From assembly GCA_047971925.1 (NCBI GenBank), contig JBKEAC010000085.1:1-64000 (forward strand): a stretch of DNA of 64,000 nt. Direction: 5' to 3'. Positions 1-9,223 of the stretch are shown in pieces. Numbering within the stretch: position 1 is the first letter of the stretch; each line of letters begins with the position of its first letter. Both the position numbers and the translations under genes were made by a program. The notes beneath the pieces are model-generated. The model did no database searches. It was not told the DNA's origin and was given only the letters and a program-made list of their open reading frames with translations. The stretch comes from JBKEDC01 sp047971925. GTDB taxonomy: Bacteria; Bacteroidota; Bacteroidia; Bacteroidales; Prolixibacteraceae.

Positions 1-1568
1 CTCCATTTCACGATTGCTGCATATCCATTATCGATACTATCGAGTATTGGTAAAATTGTACGGTCGTACCATGATTTTTTGCCTGTAAGGTTTTCTCTTA
101 GTCGAAGCATTTTAGCACTAAGCATTGGTGTAAGCGTAACGGCTGCAATTGTTGATGTAACAACGGTAATTGTTACAATCCAACCCAATTGTTTGAAAAG
201 AATACCCGTTTGTCCTCCCACCAATGTTAACGGGAAGAATACGGCTACTACTACCAGAGTTGTTGCAATTACCGAGAGCCACACTTCTTTTGTTGCATAT
301 ATCGCAGCTTCACGCGGTGAAGCTCCACGCTCAATGTGTTTGATGATGTTTTCGAGTACCACAATCGCATCATCTACCACCATACCAATGGCTATCGAAA
401 GCGAAGATAATGAGATGATGTTGATTGAACCTCCCGAAACGAATAGGTAGACGAAAGCAACAATCAAAGATATTGGAATTGTGAGCGAAATGATGAGCGT
501 AGCTCTCCATCTTCCTAAGAATAATAATACGACGAATACAACGAATATCAATGCGAAAATGAATGTTTCAGAAAGGTTGTTGATCGATTTCTGAATGTCA
601 TTTGAAGAGTCGTAAAGTAAGTGAAATTTCACATCAGGAGGTAGGTTCGGCATTGTTTCAGCAATCACTCGTTTCACGTCGGCACCAACCGCAACAGTGT
701 TGGCTCCCGATTGTTTCATGACCATCAATCGCATACCGTTGCTTCCTTTGAAGCTATTAATCATTTCTACTTCACGAGCTTTATCTTTTACTTCTGCAAC
801 ATCTTTAATTTTGATTGTTTTCCCGTTTGCACGAGTTACAATTAAATTCTCCACGATGTCAGAGGTTGTAAATTCACCTTCGATACGCAATTGATAATCG
901 AAATTACCCATTTTAATGTGACCAGAAGGCATATTTAGGTTTTCAGCAGCAATTACTTGACCGATTTGAGCTATTGAAATACCATATGCTTCTAATTTTT
1001 TAGGATCGCAATCTACGTAAATCTTGCGTCCTGGAGCACCGAGCACACTCACCGAACCGATACCATCAACACGGTTAAGCGTGTTCACCAGTTTGTCGTC
1101 GATAACTTTTTCTAGTCCGTCGAAGCTTTCTTCTGCACTCACGGCATAGAAAAGCACTGGCATCATACTTGTTGACATACGGAACAATAGCGGAGTATCG
1201 CAACCGTCGGGAAGTTCATCTTTCACGGGATCGAGCGCATCACGCACGTTGTTCATAGCTTCAGTAACATCGATATCCCAACTAAATTCGAGTGTGATAA
1301 TCGACATATTATCTCTTGATACCGATGAAATCTCTTCGAGGTCGTCAACCGAGTTCAGACCGTCTTCAATAATTTTGGTAACGTTTGTCTCTATCTCTTC
1401 CGAGTTTGCTCCAGCGTAAACGGTCATTACCGTAACATATGGAGGGTCCACCTCGGGATACATATCAATAGGTAGGTATTTAAGCGAGTAGAAACCGAAT
1501 AGTATCACCGCCATGAATATCATGACCGTTGTTACTGGCTTCTTAACCGCTGCACTATATATTGCCAT
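1..1568 (-). CDS. RND multidrug efflux transporter, HAE1/AcrB type (N-terminal part)
   Basis: Inner-membrane proton-driven pump subunit of a tripartite efflux system. Translating the minus strand from the ATG at 1568 gives at least 522 uninterrupted residues running off the window; AcrB-family proteins are about 1,000-1,050 residues, so roughly the second half is missing. The N-terminus (MAIYSAAVKKPVTTVM) is typical of the first transmembrane helix. The TM4 proton-relay pair is present as GMVVDDAIVVLEN (Asp399-Asp400). Pore-domain motifs such as YPEVDPPYVTV and APGRKIYVDCD fit HAE1 pumps. It lies 39 bp after the membrane fusion protein, in an operon with the TolC-like gene and the TetR gene. 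The substrate cannot be inferred. Confidence 0.95.
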   Translation of the reverse strand, partial: MAIYSAAVKKPVTTVMIFMAVILFGFYSLKYLPIDMYPEVDPPYVTVMTVYAGANSEEIETNVTKIIEDGLNSVDDLEEISSVSRDNMSIITLEFSWDIDVTEAMNNVRDALDPVKDELPDGCDTPLLFRMSTSMMPVLFYAVSAEESFDGLEKVIDDKLVNTLNRVDGIGSVSVLGAPGRKIYVDCDPKKLEAYGISIAQIGQVIAAENLNMPSGHIKMGNFDYQLRIEGEFTTSDIVENLIVTRANGKTIKIKDVAEVKDKAREVEMINSFKGSNGMRLMVMKQSGANTVAVGADVKRVIAETMPNLPPDVKFHLLYDSSNDIQKSINNLSETFIFALIFVVFVVLLFLGRWRATLIISLTIPISLIVAFVYLFVSGGSINIISLSSLSIAIGMVVDDAIVVLENIIKHIERGASPREAAIYATKEVWLSVIATTLVVVAVFFPLTLVGGQTGILFKQLGWIVTITVVTSTIAAVTLTPMLSAKMLRLRENLTGKKSWYDRTILPILDSIDNGYAAIVKW

Positions 1569-1607
1569 AATTTACTTTTTAAATTTTATATTTAAATCCT
1601 TTTGCAA

Positions 1608-2636
1608 TTAGTTTTTCACTTCAACTGCATCGCCATCGTTAAGGTTCACCTGACCAGAAACGACAAGGTGATCGCCTTCTTTAATTTGGTCGGAAATGAT
1701 TTCGAGTTTATCATCAAAACGAGTTCCCACCTCTACTTTCACAAATTTAGCCACACCGTCTTTTTCCATGAACACATATCGTTGGTTAGTACCATCTAGA
1801 ATCATTACAGTTGACGCAGGTACAACGATTGTTTCTTTTTCGCCAAGATTCACATCAACTTTAGCAAACATTCCAGGACGCAGTTTCGAGTTTGCATTAG
1901 GAATTGTAATTTCCACAGTGAAAGTGCGAGTTGCAGCATCAATTGTTGGGTAAACTAAAGATACAATTCCTTCAAATTTTTCGTTAGGATAAATATCAGT
2001 AGAAAGCGTTGTTTTCAAACCGTTTTTCACGATTGGATAGAAACGTTCCGACATGTTTACCTCTACTTTTAGTCGGTCGATTGATTCGATTGTAACTATT
2101 GCTGCCTTACCGTTCACGTTTGGCGAGCCACCATAAATTTCGTTATCGTCGTAATATCTTCCAGTAACAATTCCCGAGAATGGTGCATTAAGTACGGTGT
2201 TTTCACGAAGATTGTTCAAGCTAGTTTTCATGGCATCATATCCGGCTTTAGTTTGGTCATACACTTGTTGTGAAACCGAACCATATTTAATTAATGTATC
2301 CATGCGAGCCATTTCTTTTTCAGTGTTGGCAAAATTCACTTCTAGTTGCATCAACTGTGAGTTATCCATATCTACCACTCGTTGACCTTTTTTCACGAAG
2401 TCGTTCACTTCTACTTTCACATCTTTAATACGTCCAGGTGAGTTTGGTGCTAAATATACTTTATCGTAGGCATTTATTGTTGCCGTGTAGTTTTCTTGCA
2501 CCTGAATTGTTGCACGTGTCACAGAAGTTGTTTTAACCGGCTTCTTTGTTGATTCGGTTGTAGTTGTAGTTGTTTCTTTACTTCCACAAGAAGCTAAAAG
2601 CAATGTAGATACAGCTAAAATTAAAATCTTTCTCAT
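1608..2636 (-). CDS. RND efflux periplasmic adaptor (HlyD/AcrA membrane fusion protein), lipoprotein
   Basis: Links the inner-membrane RND pump to the outer-membrane channel. It has 342 residues. A lipoprotein signal with lipobox LLLASC (Cys17) indicates membrane anchoring. A Thr-rich linker follows, then the split biotinyl-lipoyl domain (ENYTATINAYDKVYLAPNSP; later LNAPFSGIVTGRYYDDNE), a short alpha-hairpin between the two halves, and a beta-barrel and membrane-proximal region (NSKLRPGMFAKVDVNLGEKE; VPASTVMILDG). Length and domain order match AcrA/MexA homologues. It is flanked by the TolC-like gene (23 bp) and the pump gene (39 bp) on the same strand. Confidence 0.95.
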   Translation of the reverse strand: MRKILILAVSTLLLASCGSKETTTTTTESTKKPVKTTSVTRATIQVQENYTATINAYDKVYLAPNSPGRIKDVKVEVNDFVKKGQRVVDMDNSQLMQLEVNFANTEKEMARMDTLIKYGSVSQQVYDQTKAGYDAMKTSLNNLRENTVLNAPFSGIVTGRYYDDNEIYGGSPNVNGKAAIVTIESIDRLKVEVNMSERFYPIVKNGLKTTLSTDIYPNEKFEGIVSLVYPTIDAATRTFTVEITIPNANSKLRPGMFAKVDVNLGEKETIVVPASTVMILDGTNQRYVFMEKDGVAKFVKVEVGTRFDDKLEIISDQIKEGDHLVVSGQVNLNDGDAVEVKN

Positions 2637-2659
2637 TATATTTTTATATTATTATTTTA

Positions 2660-3976
2660 TTAGATATTGTTGTAGAATCTTTCTAGTTCAATGTATGCTT
2701 GCATTACATCTAGCATGGCTTGAATATAGCTTGATTCAGCATTCAGGTAATTAGTGTTTGCTGTTGTTAAATCTAAGCTCGACACCATTCCAGCCTCATA
2801 TTTACGGTTGATGTTATCGAAAACACGCTTAGCAACATCAACATTTTTCTTTTGCGCATCGTATTGGTCGAGAGCCGTTTTTAAGTTTGTTTTAATTGTA
2901 CGGTCTTGAGTTAACAAGGCATCATTAAGTTGCAACATGTTGTTTTCTGCCATTTGCAAATCGATTTTAGCTTGGTCAACTTTAGCTTTTCGTTGTCCTG
3001 AAGAAAAGATAGGAATACTCATGTTGAAAGTCAAACTATTCTTAGGAGTCATATTGAAATTAGGCTCAATAATTTGCTCTAAGTGATTGAATGCAGCGGT
3101 GATTGTTGGCAGATATTCCATTTTAGCCAATTTCACTTGCTTATTCGTAATCTCAGTTTGTTGTTCCACAAGTTGATATTCCACATTATCGGCCACATTG
3201 AAAGCTTTAAGCAGCGAAGCATAAAAAGTTTCAGGCATAAAGAAATCATCGATTGTTTGCGAGAGTTCTACACTTGCTAATGGTGAAATTCCGATTTGCA
3301 GTTTAAGCATATCATAAGCCAAAGATGTTTGTCTTTCAGTTGTGCGCAACGAACTTTCAAGCATGGTTACTTGAATTGAAAGCTGGTCAACATCGGTTAA
3401 CTCAGCCACACCTGCTTTATACATTTGTTCGGTTTTCTTATGCAAATCAACCACATTGGCAAGGTTTTGCTCTAAGATTGTTTTTGTTTTTTCTGCCAAC
3501 AAAATTGCATAGTAAGCATCAGCCACTTGCTGTTTTACATCAAGCTGACTTTTTTCAGCCGATTTAGTCACCATCGCTTCATATAGTTTTGCTGTTTGCA
3601 ATCCCACAATATACGAGCCACTAAATATTAATTGCGATGCTGTTGCATTGAAATTACTCGTGTTGTTAAACTCGATTTCATTTCCCATCAATGAGCTTGA
3701 TGCTCCAAAAAATGTTGAATAATCAGCCGATGCGCTCACTTGTGGTAATCCTTGCGATATAGCTTCCCACGTTGCAGCGTTGGCTTGCTCAATCGATAAG
3801 CCTGCATTTTTCAGCGTTACATTATACTCTATTGCCAATTGTTTGGCTTGCTCCAAGCTCAGCGTGTAATGCTGATTTTCGCTTTGGGTTGCATTATTTT
3901 CTTGCACTTGATTGAAAGCAAATGCGCGTGCTCCCATCAATAATAATGCAGAACATAATAGTGTTCTAATTCTCAT
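2660..3976 (-). CDS. TolC-like outer-membrane efflux channel
   Basis: Forms the outer-membrane duct of the tripartite pump. It has 438 residues with a Sec signal peptide (MRIRTLLCSALLLMGARAFA). The rest is the duplicated OEP fold: long amphipathic helices rich in Gln, Ala and Asn, and strands such as NSLTFNMSIPIFSSG in each half. The motif near the C-terminus (KYEAGMVSSLDLTTANTNYL) is the classic second-repeat signature, and EQMYKAGVAELTDVDQLSIQ is its first-repeat counterpart. It is the second gene of the operon, 28 bp after the TetR gene. Confidence 0.93.
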   Translation of the reverse strand: MRIRTLLCSALLLMGARAFAFNQVQENNATQSENQHYTLSLEQAKQLAIEYNVTLKNAGLSIEQANAATWEAISQGLPQVSASADYSTFFGASSSLMGNEIEFNNTSNFNATASQLIFSGSYIVGLQTAKLYEAMVTKSAEKSQLDVKQQVADAYYAILLAEKTKTILEQNLANVVDLHKKTEQMYKAGVAELTDVDQLSIQVTMLESSLRTTERQTSLAYDMLKLQIGISPLASVELSQTIDDFFMPETFYASLLKAFNVADNVEYQLVEQQTEITNKQVKLAKMEYLPTITAAFNHLEQIIEPNFNMTPKNSLTFNMSIPIFSSGQRKAKVDQAKIDLQMAENNMLQLNDALLTQDRTIKTNLKTALDQYDAQKKNVDVAKRVFDNINRKYEAGMVSSLDLTTANTNYLNAESSYIQAMLDVMQAYIELERFYNNI

Positions 3977-4004
3977 GTAATTATCTTTTATTTATTATTT
4001 CGTT

Positions 4005-4634
4005 TTAGTTTTTGCACATATCCATTATGGCCATTTGCTTTTTTAACTCATCAATTCCTTTCGATGTACACACCGCTCGAAAATGGTATTTAAACACCTC
4101 TTTGTGTATTTCTTTTTCAATAATTTCAGACTCTGTAAAAGCATCACTTGTTGGAGCTAGCATGTTCTGATTAAGTATCATTAATATTTTTGCCACAACA
4201 ACATCATCCATATCCTCATGATAAAAACCATCTTTCTTACCATGTTTTATGTTGGCATTAAAAGCAGCTTCCAATATCTCATTTTTTTCCTCTATTGCTG
4301 CTTTACTAATCTTTGGGTGATATTTATGCAAATCTCTAATGAAAGCAGGTTTTAACTCGCCAAAAACATCATTCATGTTTCTTCCTAAAATAAAGAATTG
4401 CTCAATAGCGTTATGGTCGGTGTTATGTAATGTTTTCAATGATTCTTCGAAATTTGATCTCATTCCATCAAGTACTTTCAAAACCAAACTATTTTTATCT
4501 TTAACCAGATTATATAAAGTTTTTTTCGACATTGCTAGTTCTCTTGCAATATCGTCCATACTCACACTTTTCACGCCATATTGACCGAAAAGCTCTAGAG
4601 CTTTTTTTACTAATTCATCTAAGCGATTTTCCAT
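4005..4634 (-). CDS. TetR/AcrR-family transcriptional regulator, likely local repressor of the efflux operon
   Basis: It has 209 residues from the ATG at 4634. A longer frame to 4676 exists, but its extra N-terminus is hydrophobic (FIVSIVFYIYIC) and would cross a promoter-like -7 box at 4639-4646, so I chose MENRLDEL. Residues 1-50 are a TetR helix-turn-helix domain (FGQYGVKSVSMDDIARELAMSKKTLYNLVKDK). The C-terminal ligand domain is divergent, as usual. It is the first gene of the TetR-TolC-MFP-RND operon. An inverted repeat immediately upstream could be its operator. The inducer is unknown. Confidence 0.92.
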   Translation of the reverse strand: MENRLDELVKKALELFGQYGVKSVSMDDIARELAMSKKTLYNLVKDKNSLVLKVLDGMRSNFEESLKTLHNTDHNAIEQFFILGRNMNDVFGELKPAFIRDLHKYHPKISKAAIEEKNEILEAAFNANIKHGKKDGFYHEDMDDVVVAKILMILNQNMLAPTSDAFTESEIIEKEIHKEVFKYHFRAVCTSKGIDELKKQMAIMDMCKN

Positions 4635-4638
4635 GGTG

Positions 4639-4689
4639 CAAATATAGATATAAAAAACTATGGAAACTATAAACATTCAAAAAGTTTCC
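4639..4689 (-). promoter_or_regulatory. Putative promoter and TetR operator of the efflux operon
   Basis: On the minus strand a -7 box TATATTTG (4646-4639) ends only 4 nt before the chosen ATG. Where a -33 element would lie there is a 7-bp inverted repeat, GGAAACT (4662-4668) and AGTTTCC (4683-4689), with a 14-nt spacer; the submotif AAACTAT is also repeated directly. Dyads overlapping the promoter are usual TetR operators, so autorepression is likely. The function is inferred, not shown. Confidence 0.5.
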
Positions 4690-5357
4690 TGAGTATTCAA
4701 TTATTTAACATTGCACATCCGAAATGAATATTGGTGTATTTCAATTTCGATGCATGCACTAGTTTGCCAAAAGTGGGTTTAGCAAAAACAGGAGATCTTG
4801 TGAATTAAGGGGGACTTAAAATTAAATGGCTCTATGTTGAATTTAGTGAGTAGGTGAATTGTCGAATTATGATTGCTTGGTTAATTCTGCAAGGTAATCC
4901 AACAATGAGCAAGTGGGCGTTCCGTTGAAGGACGCATTGCATGTGGATTCAATTAAATGATAAAAAATGATAAAAAGCCCCCCCCACTTGTGCGCCAAGC
5001 TTCTGTGAAATGACAGAAGACTGTTGTAAGACTGTTGCAAGTACTTCCTCCTCTAAGCTAGGAACAATTAAAAAGTCAAATTATTTTATCAACCATATTC
5101 AACATAGACCCATTTTTATTCATGTTTTCATCTAATCTCACACGTGAAAGATGAAGCTCTTCGGTTGAAAACACGAGTGCGATGCTTCTTGTGATTCCCT
5201 AACGATATATACGTTTGTGTAATTGTTTGACTAATCAATAATTAAAGGCTATAATAAAATCAGATGTACAGACTTCCATAGGGTTTAATTTACCTCATGC
5301 TTTCATTGAACACTCAATGATAAAAAAAAATAGTGCTTATTAAGACATATACAAAAA
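4690..5357. other. Gene-free interval between the efflux operon and queE
   Basis: No credible ORF or RNA gene. Its central part (4828-5112) is a dispersed repeat, listed separately. The flanks 4690-4827 and 5113-5357 are AT-rich and contain nothing I recognise. Confidence 0.6.
4828..5112 (+). repeat. Dispersed repeat, copy 1 (inverted relative to 63457-63713)
   Basis: Nearly the whole interval matches the reverse complement of 63457-63713. Shared blocks include TTGAATTTAGTG, TAGGTGAATTGTCGAATTAT, GGGCGTTCCGTTGAA, AGAAGACTGTTGTAAG and TAGGAACAA, in the same order. One indel-rich stretch occurs around 4950-5000, including a run of C. There is no long ORF. At 63.7 kb the same module is followed by a leader and 42-nt repeats; here that second half is not recognisable. 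Confidence 0.85.
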
Positions 5358-5933
5358 CTACCTCACGTTCAAAAGTTTATGCACCTGAATACTCAACCTC
5401 CACGGATGATGATTTTTCACTAACAGAATGCAATATTCTAAATTTTCGGGCACAAGCTCTGCCTCATCAAAAATAGGACTCAATAAATAATGGTTTGCCT
5501 TAGGCAGTAAATTAATATCGGGAAGCGAATCTCCAATTGCAATAGGGAAACGCAACTCATGCGCAAATGGTATATTTCGACGTAGCTCTTCAAATTTCAC
5601 CTTCGGACTACAAGAAATATAATTAATTAACGATGGAACATGGTTCGAACCATTCGTTTCAATGCAATGATAATATTCAGGAAAGAACTTCAGCACTTCA
5701 TCTGTTAATTGCAATGTAGGCTCACCACCAGTCCAAATGATAGTCTTACAGTGAAAGGAATCAACTTCCATTTTCAACTCTTCCACAGAATAATCTTTAC
5801 CAACACTCCAATCAGTGTCGCAGTAAACACATGTTTTATTGCAATTAGACAAGCGAATAAACACAGCTCCCATACCAAAATTAGCCCCTTCTCCCTGAAT
5901 AGAATGAAAAATTTCAACGACTTTAAGGTTCAT
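5358..5933 (-). CDS. queE: 7-carboxy-7-deazaguanine synthase (radical SAM)
   Basis: Converts 6-carboxy-tetrahydropterin to 7-carboxy-7-deazaguanine in queuosine synthesis. It has 191 residues from MNLKVVEIFHSIQGEG at 5933; a start 9 codons further upstream is possible but lies deeper inside queD. The FeS-binding CxxxCxxC is CNKTCVYC (Cys31, Cys35, Cys38), followed by DTDW. The IWTGGEPTLQ segment is the SAM-binding GGEP motif. The start overlaps the end of queD by 11 nt, indicating translational coupling. queA, which acts late in the pathway, lies separately at 14077-15306. Confidence 0.95.
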   Translation of the reverse strand: MNLKVVEIFHSIQGEGANFGMGAVFIRLSNCNKTCVYCDTDWSVGKDYSVEELKMEVDSFHCKTIIWTGGEPTLQLTDEVLKFFPEYYHCIETNGSNHVPSLINYISCSPKVKFEELRRNIPFAHELRFPIAIGDSLPDINLLPKANHYLLSPIFDEAELVPENLEYCILLVKNHHPWRLSIQVHKLLNVR

Positions 5934-6276
5934 AAACTGCTTTTGTTTTCGGTGTTTCACTCACTTCTACTTTAAAAAGCTGAGGAAACTGTTCTTTAAA
6001 GTGTTCATATAAATATTTAGATATATTTTCTGCCGAAGGATTAAATGAAAACACATCATTTAGATGTTGATGATCAAGTGTATTATCAAGAAAATCTTTT
6101 ATAGAAGATAGAGCTCTATAATCAATCACAAATCCCACTTCATTAAGTTTATCCGACTGAAAATGAAAATTCACCACATAATTATGTCCATGCAATCGGC
6201 TGCACGGATGAGATTCTGGCAATCCTTGCAACTGATGGCTCGAAGAAAAATGGAACTCCTTATTTATTTTATACAT
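5923..6276 (-). CDS. queD: 6-carboxy-5,6,7,8-tetrahydropterin synthase
   Basis: Makes 6-carboxytetrahydropterin from 7,8-dihydroneopterin triphosphate, the step before QueE. It has 117 residues, typical of the family. Zinc ligands are His14 (SSSHQL), His29 and His31 (LHGHNY), and the catalytic cysteine is Cys25 (HPCSRLHGH). The LDHQHLND and PSAENISKYLY segments and the C-terminal VSETPKTKAVYE glutamate region are all intact. It overlaps queE and lies 57 bp after the aminotransferase-like gene, suggesting a three-gene operon. Confidence 0.95.
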   Translation of the reverse strand: MYKINKEFHFSSSHQLQGLPESHPCSRLHGHNYVVNFHFQSDKLNEVGFVIDYRALSSIKDFLDNTLDHQHLNDVFSFNPSAENISKYLYEHFKEQFPQLFKVEVSETPKTKAVYEP

Positions 6277-6333
6277 CTGAATCTAATTTATACATTAATC
6301 TTTAGCTAAACACTTTATTTACCCAAAAAGTTG

Positions 6334-7494
6334 TCAACTATTTTTCAATCTCTTAGGTGGAACTTTCAAGAATATTTCTGCAGCCTTCTCTAATTCTTCA
6401 TTTTCTTTCGCAATACACACACGAAGCAAATGATGCTTTGTGTCTTCATGATAAAATGCTGAAATGGGTAGAGTGGCTATTCCAAAATCGGTGAGCAATC
6501 GCTTGGAAAATGTAATATCATCTTCATCAGAAACTTTTGAATAATCAATCAGCTCATAACAACCGCCTTCCGATGGAATTACCTCGTAAAGACTATCTGC
6601 CATTAAGCGATTAAAGTAGTTTCTTTTTCCTTGAAAAACAGTATAAAGCTGTGCAAATTTATTTTCTTTCGATAAATAATCGGTCAAAGCATATTGCAAC
6701 GGAGTGTTTACTGCCACCAATTGCACTTGCTGCATTTTTCTATATTCATTTGTTAGAAACTCTGGCGCCAAGCAAAATGCTACTCCCCAACTATTCATAT
6801 TCAAAGGGGATCCCAAAGCAGAAATAATAATACTTCTCGACCTCAACTTTTCGAAACTTGCCACGCTGCAATGATTCATTTCATCATAAACAACATCGCT
6901 ACAAGTTTCATCGCTCAACACAAAAATGTTCGTTCCATTTATCAATCGTTGCAATTGAAGCATATCTTCTTCTTTCAACATTTTTCCCGATGGATTATTC
7001 GGAGTATTGATGATAATCATGCGTGTTTTGGCACTAACGAGCATACGCACTTCATTCCAATCAATTTGAAAACTTGGTGCCGATGGCTTTATATAGATTG
7101 GGCGACCTCCATTCAATATTATTGCTGGGTCATAGAGCATGCTTGTTGGTTCGATCACCAAGACTTCATCACCTTCTCTAATTAATGCTGAGATAACGGT
7201 GAATGCTGCTTGCTGACTACTTGCTGAGACAGTTACCTCCTTATGAAAGTCATACGTATAGGCTGTTTTTTCAGCATATATCTTCGATATAATCTCTCGA
7301 AGCATAAGTATTCCCTCCAATGGAGCCACATCGGTTGTTCCTTGCTGCAAATATTTTCGCACTAAATTTAGTAGCTCCTCAGGATAGGGCGGGTCATTTT
7401 TTTTCACCGCTAAATCTAGAGCTCCATATTCTTCTACTAAATCATTAATTTCCGAAATAAGCGATTTTCTAATCGTTGGGATTTTTGATTGCAT
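6334..7494 (-). CDS. Class I/II aminotransferase homologue lacking the PLP lysine (probable pseudoenzyme)
   Basis: It has 386 residues and aligns end to end, by motif, with methionine/kynurenine-type aminotransferases (YbdL/KAT group): YGALDL near residue 25, NTPNNPSG at 163-170, SDE at 194-196, and LLRVCIAKENEE near the C-terminus with the substrate-carboxylate Arg. In active members the cofactor-lysine segment reads SSFGKTFHVTGWKVGY; here the aligned stretch is SALGSPLNMNSWGVAF. Schiff-base Lys is therefore Ser229, the phosphate-binding Lys/Arg is Gly237, and the Tyr of the DEVY motif is Cys198. The frame is intact, so this is not simple decay. It lies upstream of queDE with a 57-bp gap. 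Fold is sure; loss of transaminase activity is inferred from the residues. Function is unknown. Confidence 0.85.
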   Translation of the reverse strand: MQSKIPTIRKSLISEINDLVEEYGALDLAVKKNDPPYPEELLNLVRKYLQQGTTDVAPLEGILMLREIISKIYAEKTAYTYDFHKEVTVSASSQQAAFTVISALIREGDEVLVIEPTSMLYDPAIILNGGRPIYIKPSAPSFQIDWNEVRMLVSAKTRMIIINTPNNPSGKMLKEEDMLQLQRLINGTNIFVLSDETCSDVVYDEMNHCSVASFEKLRSRSIIISALGSPLNMNSWGVAFCLAPEFLTNEYRKMQQVQLVAVNTPLQYALTDYLSKENKFAQLYTVFQGKRNYFNRLMADSLYEVIPSEGGCYELIDYSKVSDEDDITFSKRLLTDFGIATLPISAFYHEDTKHHLLRVCIAKENEELEKAAEIFLKVPPKRLKNS

Positions 7495-7563
7495 ATAATT
7501 ATGCTAGATTAATTTCAAACTACAAAGTATCTTTTTCATTCATGCTTTATCGTCATAACAAGA

Positions 7564-9000
7564 TTAGAACTCAGCGGTTCTAGGTGTTCTTGGAAATGCA
7601 ATTACATCACGAATATTACCCATTCCTGTTACAAATAGCATTAAGCGTTCAAAGCCTAATCCGAATCCTGCATGCGGAACAGTGCCGTAGCGACGTGTAT
7701 CAAGATACCACCACATCTCTTCTGTCGGCACATGCATTTCTTCCATTCGTGTCACCAGTTTTTCGTAATCCGACTCACGCTCCGATCCTCCAATTATCTC
7801 ACCAATACCAGGGAAAAGCACATCCATTGCCCCAACTGTTTTTCCATCGGCATTTTGTTTCATGTAGAACGCCTTTATATCCTTAGGATAGTCGGTCAAA
7901 ATAACTGGCTTATTAAAATGCTTTTCAACCAAATATCTCTCGTGTTCCGATTGTAGATCTATTCCCCACTCCACTGGATATTGAAATTTCTTCTTTTTAT
8001 AATGATTCGAATTAATCAAGATTTCAATTGCTTCTGTGTAGGTGCATCGCACAAAATCATTATTCAATACGAAATTTAATTTTTCAATCAACTCCATTGT
8101 GCGCTCTGATTCTGGCTTGTTTTTTTCTTCTTGCGCCAAACGACTGCTTAAAAATTCCAAGTCATCTTTGCAATTGTCAAGTGCATATTTAATCAAATAT
8201 TTCAAAAATTCCTCTGCCAAGTCCATGTTATCTTTCAGCTCATAAAATGCCATTTCTGGTTCGATCATCCAAAATTCAGCTAAATGACGTGTTGTATTCG
8301 AGTTTTCAGCACGGAAAGTAGGTCCAAAAGTATAAATCTCGCCTAAAGCTGTTGCTCCCAACTCTCCTTCTAGCTGTCCGGAAACAGTTAAATTTGTTGG
8401 ACGAGCAAAGAAATCTTGGCTATAATCAATCTCTCCATCTTCTTTCAATGGAGCATCTTTTGCTGGAAGTGTTGACACTCTAAACATTTGACCAGCCCCT
8501 TCTGCATCTGATGCTGTGATAATTGGGGTGTGCAAATAATAGAAACCTTTGCTATTAAAGAATTCGTGTATTGCAAATGCCATGGCATGACGAATGCGGA
8601 AAACAGCACTAAATGTTTGCGTGCGAAAACGCAGGTGCGCATTTTCTCTCAAAAATTCTAGACTGTGTTTCTTTGGCTGAATCGGATATTTTTCAGGATC
8701 TGCTTTGCCGTAGATTTGAATATCTTGAGCTACTAATTCAACCGACTGACCACTTCCTTGACTAGCTGTTAGCTCTCCCGTTACAGCCAAAGATGCGCTC
8801 GTGTTGATATTTTTTAAAAACTCTTCTCCAAAACGTTCAACATCGGCAACAATTTGTAAATTATGTATTGTTGAGCCGTCATTTAAAGCAATAAAATTCA
8901 CATTCTTGCTCCCTCTTTTAGTTCTCACCCATCCTTTCACCAACACTTGCTGCGAAGCTTGACCATTTTGCAAAACTTCTTTAATCTTTAATCTTTTCAT
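7564..9000 (-). CDS. asnS: Asparaginyl-tRNA synthetase
   Basis: Class II synthetase charging tRNA-Asn. It has 478 residues, normal for bacterial AsnRS. The N-terminal OB-fold anticodon-binding domain covers about residues 1-110 (VKGWVRTKRGSKNVNFIALN). Class II motif 2 reads TFRAENSNTTRHLAEFWMIE, and motif 3 is GFGLGFERLMLFVTGMGNIRD. The ending PRTPRTAEF is characteristic of AsnRS. The NTTRHLAEF signature separates it from AspRS. It is monocistronic, with a -7 box (9142-9149) about 140 bp upstream. Confidence 0.97.
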   Translation of the reverse strand: MKRLKIKEVLQNGQASQQVLVKGWVRTKRGSKNVNFIALNDGSTIHNLQIVADVERFGEEFLKNINTSASLAVTGELTASQGSGQSVELVAQDIQIYGKADPEKYPIQPKKHSLEFLRENAHLRFRTQTFSAVFRIRHAMAFAIHEFFNSKGFYYLHTPIITASDAEGAGQMFRVSTLPAKDAPLKEDGEIDYSQDFFARPTNLTVSGQLEGELGATALGEIYTFGPTFRAENSNTTRHLAEFWMIEPEMAFYELKDNMDLAEEFLKYLIKYALDNCKDDLEFLSSRLAQEEKNKPESERTMELIEKLNFVLNNDFVRCTYTEAIEILINSNHYKKKKFQYPVEWGIDLQSEHERYLVEKHFNKPVILTDYPKDIKAFYMKQNADGKTVGAMDVLFPGIGEIIGGSERESDYEKLVTRMEEMHVPTEEMWWYLDTRRYGTVPHAGFGLGFERLMLFVTGMGNIRDVIAFPRTPRTAEF

Positions 9001-9141
9001 CTATCGTCTATAACTTTTTTTCTTTTAACCAATAGAGCATCTGCTTAAAAATACTTCTCGTTTTTCACAACTCTGCCCACTTTATTTTTTTTAAAAAATT
9101 CAAAACCCAATTATTAATAGTTGAGTGTTTAATTTGAATTG

Positions 9142-9149
9142 CAAAAATA
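9142..9149 (-). promoter_or_regulatory. -7 box upstream of asnS
   Basis: TATTTTTG on the minus strand matches the Bacteroidota -7 consensus TAnnTTTG. No convincing -33 TTG lies at the right distance, so the call is weak. Confidence 0.4.
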
Positions 9150-9223
9150 AGCTTTTATATCAATGTTACGGCATAAGGTTAGCCTACTTTTTTGTATTTA
9201 TTCTGAAAAAATACACTTTATGA

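Noticed and set aside
79..450. 123-codon plus-strand frame as a gene
   Set aside because: Antisense shadow of the RND pump, whose minus-strand translation is continuous and clearly conserved.
7495..7563. preQ1 riboswitch upstream of the aminotransferase-queD-queE genes
   Set aside because: The 69-bp interval is AT-rich, and I could not find the small H-type pseudoknot pattern expected for preQ1 aptamers.
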